Shown: positions 13,313-17,705 of the stretch, piece by piece
Layout: every line of letters begins with the position of its first letter
Numbering within the stretch: the stretch's first letter is position 1
NCBI GenBank assembly: GCA_964652205.1
Contig: CAZZAO010000113.1
Location: 1 to 17,705 of the forward strand
DNA length: 17,705 nucleotides
DNA from: ZC4RG36 sp964652205
GTDB taxonomy: Bacteria; Chloroflexota; Anaerolineae; Aggregatilineales; Phototrophicaceae
Reading direction: 5' to 3'
The notes under the pieces: model-generated
Seen by the model: only the letters and a program-made list of their open reading frames with translations
The model's database searches: none
What the model was told of the DNA's origin: nothing
Made by a program: the position numbers and the translations under genes

Positions 13313-14725
13313 ATGACAGACGATCTGATCGGCAAACAAATTGGCGGTTATGAAATCACCGGCATCGTCGGGCGCGGCGGCATGGCGACCGTCTACCGCG
13401 CCCATCAGATGTCGATGAATCGGGTCGTCGCGCTCAAGATGCTGCCGCGTCACTTCGTCAGCGACGACACTTACCTCGCCCGCTTTCACCGCGAAGTCAA
13501 GATCGTCTCGCAGCTCGAACACCGCAGCATCGTCCCGGTCTATGACCACGGCGAGAACGAAGGTCAGCCGTACATCGCCATGCGCTTCATGTCCGGCGGC
13601 AGCGTCGAAGACCTGACCGCGAAGGGGCCGATCCCGCTCGATCAGATCATCGCTATCCTCGAACAGATTGGCCCGGCGCTCGACTATGCCCACGATAAGG
13701 ACGTGCTGCACCGCGACCTCAAGCCGAGCAACATCCTGATGGACGATGCAGGCGGCGCCTTCGTGACTGATTTCGGCATTGCCCGCATCCTCGGTGAAAC
13801 CAACGCCACCATCACCACGCAGGGCGTCGTCGGCACGCCGAGCTATATGAGTCCTGAACAGGCGCAGGGCCAGCCGCTCGATGGGCGCAGCGACCTGTAC
13901 TCGCTCGGCGTGATGCTGTTCGAGATGACGACCGGCAGGCGTCCGTTCGAGAGCGACACACCCTACAGTATCGCCGTCATGCAGGTGACAACTCCCCCGC
14001 CCTCGCCGCGCGCGATCAACCCGGACGTCCCGGAGGGCGTCGAGCGTGTCATCCTGACCGCGCTCAGGAAGCGGCGCGAAGACCGCTACCGGACGATCAC
14101 CGGGATGGTTGACGCGCTCAAGAAGGCGGCTGCGACTCCGTCAGTCCAGCTTTCCGACACGCAGCCCGGCGTCCGCCGCTCCCTGCCCGTCGCCGAACTA
14201 TCGCCGAGCCGCGTGACCAGCGAGGCCAGCGCCACGCCGAAAACTCCCTCGCGCCCGCTGCTGCCGATTCCGCCGAGCGACTCGCCGTCGGTTCCGATGG
14301 TCGCCGTCCCGCGCGTGCGCCGCAAAGCCGGGAATAACCTGCTGGCAAGCGCGGTCATCGGCGGGCTGGTCGGCTGCGGACTGCTGGCGCTGCTGGTGCT
14401 GGGCGCGGTGCTGGTCATCGGCAGCAACGCCCGGCAGGACGCGCAGGCCGCGACCGCTGCCGCCCTGACCGCGACCGCCAGAATCGCCGCCGAAACGGAA
14501 GCAGCGACCTCGACGCCCGACGACAACGGGCCGACGTCGGCTTTCGGCCCTGTCAACAGCAGTTCAACGCCGACCATCAACCCGGACGATCCTAACATCG
14601 CGCCGCAGTCCACATTTACGCCCGTTTTCCCTCGCTCCACCAATACGCCGATGCCGAAACCGATCACAGGCGTCGCGCCAGTCGGGCAGCGCTCAAGGCC
14701 GACGCCGCTCATGAAGCTGAACTGA
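13313..14725 (+). CDS. transmembrane Ser/Thr protein kinase (PknB/Hanks-type)
   Basis: A 470-residue membrane kinase that phosphorylates Ser/Thr on target proteins. The kinase domain (about 13-272) is complete: glycine loop GRGGMATV (20-27), Lys42 in VALKML, helix-C Glu61, HRDLKPSN with D135 and N140, D153 in TDFG, an activation loop rich in Thr (166-169), GTPSYMSPE (174-182) and SDLYSLGV. A Pro/Ser-rich linker (about 275-335) leads to one membrane segment (about 343-370), then an outside tail rich in Ala, Thr, Ser and Pro (TAAALTATAR, STNTPMPKP). There are no PASTA repeats, so the sensor part is unlike PknB. Alternating TAT/ATA runs in such tails are common in Chloroflexota kinases. It seems to be transcribed alone; no matching phosphatase gene is in the window. 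Confidence 0.93.
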   Translation: MTDDLIGKQIGGYEITGIVGRGGMATVYRAHQMSMNRVVALKMLPRHFVSDDTYLARFHREVKIVSQLEHRSIVPVYDHGENEGQPYIAMRFMSGGSVEDLTAKGPIPLDQIIAILEQIGPALDYAHDKDVLHRDLKPSNILMDDAGGAFVTDFGIARILGETNATITTQGVVGTPSYMSPEQAQGQPLDGRSDLYSLGVMLFEMTTGRRPFESDTPYSIAVMQVTTPPPSPRAINPDVPEGVERVILTALRKRREDRYRTITGMVDALKKAAATPSVQLSDTQPGVRRSLPVAELSPSRVTSEASATPKTPSRPLLPIPPSDSPSVPMVAVPRVRRKAGNNLLASAVIGGLVGCGLLALLVLGAVLVIGSNARQDAQAATAAALTATARIAAETEAATSTPDDNGPTSAFGPVNSSSTPTINPDDPNIAPQSTFTPVFPRSTNTPMPKPITGVAPVGQRSRPTPLMKLN

Positions 14726-14753
14726 GGGCCGAGGGCCGGATAAAGACAAACCC

Positions 14754-14792
14754 ATGAGACAGCCTCGTTGGCGAGCACGAAATCGAGCATGA
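14754..14792 (+). CDS. possible arginine-rich leader peptide (12 residues)
   Basis: ATG 14754 opens a 12-codon frame, MRQPRWRARNRA, with five arginines. Its TGA (14790-14792) overlaps the ATG of the GntR gene (14789) as ATGA. The regulator itself has almost no Shine-Dalgarno, so translation of this leader could feed ribosomes to it. The leader's own ribosome site is also weak (GGA about 16 nt upstream). Chance is a real possibility for so short a frame. Confidence 0.25.
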   Translation: MRQPRWRARNRA

Positions 14793-15466
14793 AAACAGGC
14801 AGCGAAGACCAGGGCGGCGCGGCGCAGACGCTGGCGGAGTCGGTGGCGACCGATGTGCGGCGGGCGATTGCAGCGGGGCGTCATCTGCCCGGCGAGCGGC
14901 TGGTCGAGCTGTCCATTGCCTCGTCGATGGCGGTCAGTCAGAACACCGTCCGCGACGCGCTCCGCATCCTCGAACAGGAAGGCTGGGTGGTCAAGCGCGC
15001 GCGCCGCGGCGTCTACGTCCGCGCCTTCACGCCCGATGAAGCTGACGAAGTCTACGTGCTTCTGAGCGCGCTCAGCCAGGTCACGCTCGACGCCGCCATG
15101 ACCAACCTGACGCGCAGCGGCGTCGTCCGCCTGCGCCACCTGCTCGAAGGCGCGCGTCAGGCCGCGCACACGCTGGAGCCAGAAGCCGCGACTGAGGCGC
15201 TGTTTCGGTTCCACGAAACGCTCAGTCAGGCGGCCAATCGCCTGCTGGCGACCGAGTTCACCACCCGGCTCATCAACTACGCCCGACTGATCGACGTGGT
15301 GCGGCAGGCGCAGGCTCCGATCAGCCTCGAGCAGCTTGAGGCCAGGATCGCCGCGCACGAACGCCTGCTCGACCTGATCGCCGCGCGCGATCCCTCGGCT
15401 CACGCGGTGCTGCGCGACCTGCTCGACGGCTATCGCGGCGCGCCGATCCCGGCTCTGAAAGACTAA
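14789..15466 (+). CDS. GntR-family regulator, FadR/FCD subfamily
   Basis: A DNA-binding repressor or activator of 225 residues that probably controls the downstream hydantoinase gene. The N-terminal winged helix (about 12-80) has typical motifs: LPGERLVE, the recognition region MAVSQNTVRDALRILEQEGW, and the wing RRGVYVRAF. The C-terminal helical FCD effector domain (about 85-215) includes FRFHETL (H142) and AHERLLDLIAARD (H190). Of the usual Asp/His metal site, the Asp before H142 and the last His (position 211-212, here Leu-Leu) seem to be missing, so it may bind ligand without metal. Two starts are possible: ATG 14789, or TTG 14768 seven codons earlier. The spacing to HyuA is 6 nt, indicating an operon. 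Confidence 0.87.
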   Translation: MKTGSEDQGGAAQTLAESVATDVRRAIAAGRHLPGERLVELSIASSMAVSQNTVRDALRILEQEGWVVKRARRGVYVRAFTPDEADEVYVLLSALSQVTLDAAMTNLTRSGVVRLRHLLEGARQAAHTLEPEAATEALFRFHETLSQAANRLLATEFTTRLINYARLIDVVRQAQAPISLEQLEARIAAHERLLDLIAARDPSAHAVLRDLLDGYRGAPIPALKD

Positions 15467-15472
15467 CCACTC

Positions 15473-17458
15473 ATGCTGGTCGGCGTCGATATTGGCGGCA
15501 CGTTCACCGATCTGGTCATCAGCGACGGTGGACAACTGCGCGTCCACAAGCTGCTGAGCACGCCGGACGACCCGTCGCAGGCGATGCTGGACGGCCTGCG
15601 CGCCGTCAGCCCCGGCGGACTGGACGCTTTCGAGCGAATCGTCCACGGCTCGACGGTGGCAACCAACGCCATCCTCGAACGCAAGGGAGCAAAGACCGCG
15701 CTCATCACGACGGCGGGTTTCCGCGACCTGCTCACCATCGGGCGGCAAAATCGGCCTGCCCTGTACGCGCTTCAGCCGACGCTGCCGCCCGCGCTGATCC
15801 CGCGTGAGCGCTGCTTCGAGGCGGTCGAACGGCTCGACCACACCGGCGCGGTCTTGACGCCGCTCGACCGTGCCGCGCTCGACGCCATCCTCGATCAGGT
15901 GGCGGCGGCAGGCGTCGAGGCGGTCGCGGTCTGCCTGCTCTACAGCTACGTCAACCCGGCGCACGAACGGGCCATCCGCGACCGAATCGCCGAGCGCGGG
16001 ATTCTGCCCGCCGAGTCGATTGTCCTGTCGTCAGACGTGCTGCCGGAGTTCCGCGAGTACGAACGCGCCAGCACCGCCGCGCTTGAAGCCTACGTCCGCC
16101 CGGTCATCAGCCGCTACCTGAGCCACCTCGAAGCCGCGCTGCCGCCGGACGCGCCGCTGCGGGTGATGAAGTCCGATGGCGGCATCATCAGCGCAAAACA
16201 GGCGCGGACACAGGCGATTCAGACGGCCTTGAGCGGCCCGGCGGCGGGCGTCATCGGCGCGTTTCATCTCGCTCGACTGGCCGGCTACGATCAGATCATC
16301 ACGCTCGATATCGGTGGCACTTCAACCGACGTCGCCCTGTGTCCCGGCGCGCCGATCCGCCGACCGGAGTCGGAAATCGACGGGCTGCCGCTGCGGATTC
16401 GGCTGCTCGACATCGAAACAGTCGGCGCGGGCGGCGGCTCAATTGCCCGTCTGGACGTGGGCGGCGCGCTGCGCGTCGGGCCGGAAAGCGCCGGAGCCGA
16501 TCCCGGCCCGATCATTTACGGGCGCGGCGGCAGGCAGATCACCGTCAGCGATGCCAACGCGCTGCTCGGTCGGCTCGATGCCGAACATTTCCTCGGTGGG
16601 CAGATGGCGCTCGACCTCGACGCAGCGCGCGTCGCCTTCGAGCATTTGTCAGCAAAAATGGCGCTGCCGCCAGAAGCCGCCGCGCTCGGCGTGCTCGAAG
16701 TCGCCAACGCCAGCATCGACCGGGCGCTGCGCCGGGTCAGCGTCGCTCGCGGCCACGACCCGCGCGCTTTCACGCTGGTCGCCTTCGGCGGCGCGGGGCC
16801 GCTCCACGCCTGCGCCGTCGCCGACCGACTGCAAATTCCGCGCGTGCTGATTCCGCGCGCGCCGGGCGTGCTGTGCGCCTTCGGCCTGCTGGTGGCGGAT
16901 ATCGCGCTCGACACTTCACGCTCGATCCTCGGCCCGCTCGATGCCGATACGCCGCTGCTGCTGGCGACTTATCTGGCCGAAATGACCGCTCAGGCTCGCG
17001 CCGACTTAATGACCGAGGGCATCACTGAGGCCGATCTGACCTTCGCCGCAGCGGTCGATCTGCGCTATCAGGGGCAGGCCTATGAGCTGGTCGTGCCGTT
17101 CGCGCCGGGCGTCGATCTGGCCGCCGCCTTCCATCAGGCGCACGAGCAGGCTTACGGCTATGCGCTGCCCCATCGCGCGATTGAGGCCGTCAACCTGCGG
17201 CTTCAGGCCATCGGCGCGGTCGAGAAGCCGCTGCTGGCCGAAGAACCGGCAGCGAGCGCCGACGCTTCATCCGCGCGGCTCGGCATCAAGGACGCGCCCG
17301 GCGGCGCGCTGGCGCTCTACGACCGCAGCCGGCTCGCGCCGGGGATGCGCTTTGACGGCGGCGCGCTCGTTTTTCAACTCGACAGCACAGTTTACGTCGC
17401 GCCGGGCTGGTCAGCTCGCGTCGATGGCTGGCGCAACCTGATCCTTGAGCACTCGTGA
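15473..17458 (+). CDS. hydantoinase/oxoprolinase family protein, A subunit (HyuA-like)
   Basis: A 661-residue ATP-dependent enzyme subunit of the N-methylhydantoinase A / 5-oxoprolinase / acetone carboxylase beta family. It has the two actin-like phosphate motifs, VDIGGTFTD (5-13) and LDIGGTSTDV (278-287), plus HGSTVATNAILERKG (58-72), GAGGGSIA (319-325), GPESAGADPGP (336-346), SDANALLGR and AFGGAGPLHA (437-446). In known systems it phosphorylates the lactam or ketone substrate, working with a HyuB partner normally encoded next to it. Here no HyuB follows: the next gene is short and AT-richer. HyuB may be elsewhere or lost. It is cotranscribed with the GntR regulator 6 nt upstream. The true substrate (hydantoin, 5-oxoproline, another imide) cannot be told. 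Confidence 0.92.
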   Translation: MLVGVDIGGTFTDLVISDGGQLRVHKLLSTPDDPSQAMLDGLRAVSPGGLDAFERIVHGSTVATNAILERKGAKTALITTAGFRDLLTIGRQNRPALYALQPTLPPALIPRERCFEAVERLDHTGAVLTPLDRAALDAILDQVAAAGVEAVAVCLLYSYVNPAHERAIRDRIAERGILPAESIVLSSDVLPEFREYERASTAALEAYVRPVISRYLSHLEAALPPDAPLRVMKSDGGIISAKQARTQAIQTALSGPAAGVIGAFHLARLAGYDQIITLDIGGTSTDVALCPGAPIRRPESEIDGLPLRIRLLDIETVGAGGGSIARLDVGGALRVGPESAGADPGPIIYGRGGRQITVSDANALLGRLDAEHFLGGQMALDLDAARVAFEHLSAKMALPPEAAALGVLEVANASIDRALRRVSVARGHDPRAFTLVAFGGAGPLHACAVADRLQIPRVLIPRAPGVLCAFGLLVADIALDTSRSILGPLDADTPLLLATYLAEMTAQARADLMTEGITEADLTFAAAVDLRYQGQAYELVVPFAPGVDLAAAFHQAHEQAYGYALPHRAIEAVNLRLQAIGAVEKPLLAEEPAASADASSARLGIKDAPGGALALYDRSRLAPGMRFDGGALVFQLDSTVYVAPGWSARVDGWRNLILEHS

Positions 17459-17501
17459 CGTCAGCGAATGAAAGTTGTCTGTAGTCGCAAAAGAGGCTGG
17501 A

Positions 17502-17687
17502 ATGACAAAACGCTCAAAGCAAAAGCCTGTTAGTCGAAATGAAATCCAATCCTCAGATTGGAGTGGTTTATTTAAAGAACTCCAAGAAGAAAGTCCACGC
17601 GGCGGTGTCCTAGTCGGTGTCGCATTCCTCGATGAACTCTTACATCAATTACTTATGGAGAAACGAAGCAGAGATGACATGATATAA
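17502..17687 (+). CDS. short MltR-like protein, possibly truncated
   Basis: A 61-residue protein starting at ATG 17502, with AGAGG five nt upstream. An in-frame TTG at 17475 would add nine residues but has no ribosome site. Residues 25-52 (GLFKELQEESPRGGVLVGVAFLDELLHQLL, here described as one helix-rich segment) resemble the N-terminal part of MltR-type mannitol-operon-regulator-like proteins, where an ...RG.VLV..AFLDE.L..LL pattern is typical. Those proteins are much longer, so this one may be a fragment or may be cut by an early stop. Base composition and codon use (AAA, GAA, TTA codons) are clearly AT-richer than in every other gene here, suggesting recent acquisition. The resemblance is by eye only. 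Confidence 0.5.
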   Translation: MTKRSKQKPVSRNEIQSSDWSGLFKELQEESPRGGVLVGVAFLDELLHQLLMEKRSRDDMI

Positions 17688-17688
17688 T
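17680..17688 (+). promoter_or_regulatory. extended -10 promoter at the window edge
   Basis: TGA-TATAAT is an extended -10 element overlapping the stop of the short gene. Two ATGs follow at once (17687, overlapping the stop as TAATG, and 17695 after GAGGGC). If 17695 is used the mRNA would be nearly leaderless. The window ends 11 nt later, so the next gene cannot be described. Confidence 0.35.
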
Positions 17689-17705
17689 GAGGGCATGGCA
17701 ACACG

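Noticed and set aside
14693..15964. 423-codon minus-strand frame over the GntR and HyuA genes
   Set aside because: Antisense shadow; the plus strand encodes two well-recognised families.

Overview
The window is GC-rich, densely coded bacterial DNA whose gene content fits the phylum Chloroflexota (Anaerolineae-like). This placement is an inference from style: a Ser/Thr kinase with a membrane anchor and a Thr/Ala/Pro-rich tail, a lipoyl-fold/SH3/TIM-barrel fusion protein, short secreted repeat proteins, and many intergenic hairpin repeats. No rRNA, tRNA, CRISPR array or complete insertion sequence was found.

Layout. 1-1320: a secreted GH99-like protein (+) converges on a minus-strand pair, a GT4 glycosyltransferase and a 44-residue membrane peptide; a perfect 20-bp hairpin lies between them. 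2450-6280: divergent from the glycosyltransferase runs a plus-strand series with its own -10 boxes: an NhaP-type cation/proton antiporter with an RCK domain, a protein of unknown function, and an exported protein with three 35-36 residue repeats. 6470-7590: an extended SDR epimerase/dehydratase with a terminator. 7840-10380 (minus): a 634-residue fusion (degenerate M23 + SH3 + clan GH-A glycosidase) translationally coupled to a two-TM protein. 10380-12390: a DinB-like protein and a divergent possible acetoacetate-decarboxylase-fold protein, flanked by repeat-rich spacers. 12390-14730: D-3-hydroxybutyrate dehydrogenase (minus) divergent from a transmembrane Ser/Thr kinase (+). 14750-17460: a GntR/FCD regulator 6 nt upstream of a hydantoinase/oxoprolinase A subunit, probably one operon. 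From about 17460 the DNA becomes AT-richer and holds a short, possibly truncated MltR-like gene.

How the genes work together. Most are single-gene units. The convincing functional pairs are the GntR regulator with HyuA, the fusion glycosidase with its membrane partner, and the glycosyltransferase with the 44-residue peptide. Carbohydrate-active proteins (GH99-like, GT4, clan GH-A, SDR epimerase) are over-represented, but not in one operon.

The most notable non-coding signal is a family of short hairpins, 6-9 bp stems closed as GA-N4-TC, present in at least nine copies, all between genes from 6.3 to 12.3 kb. Two stem subfamilies differ by paired (compensatory) changes. Two copies form the ends of a roughly 170-bp inverted-repeat, MITE-like element that shares a 21-nt identical core with another spacer.
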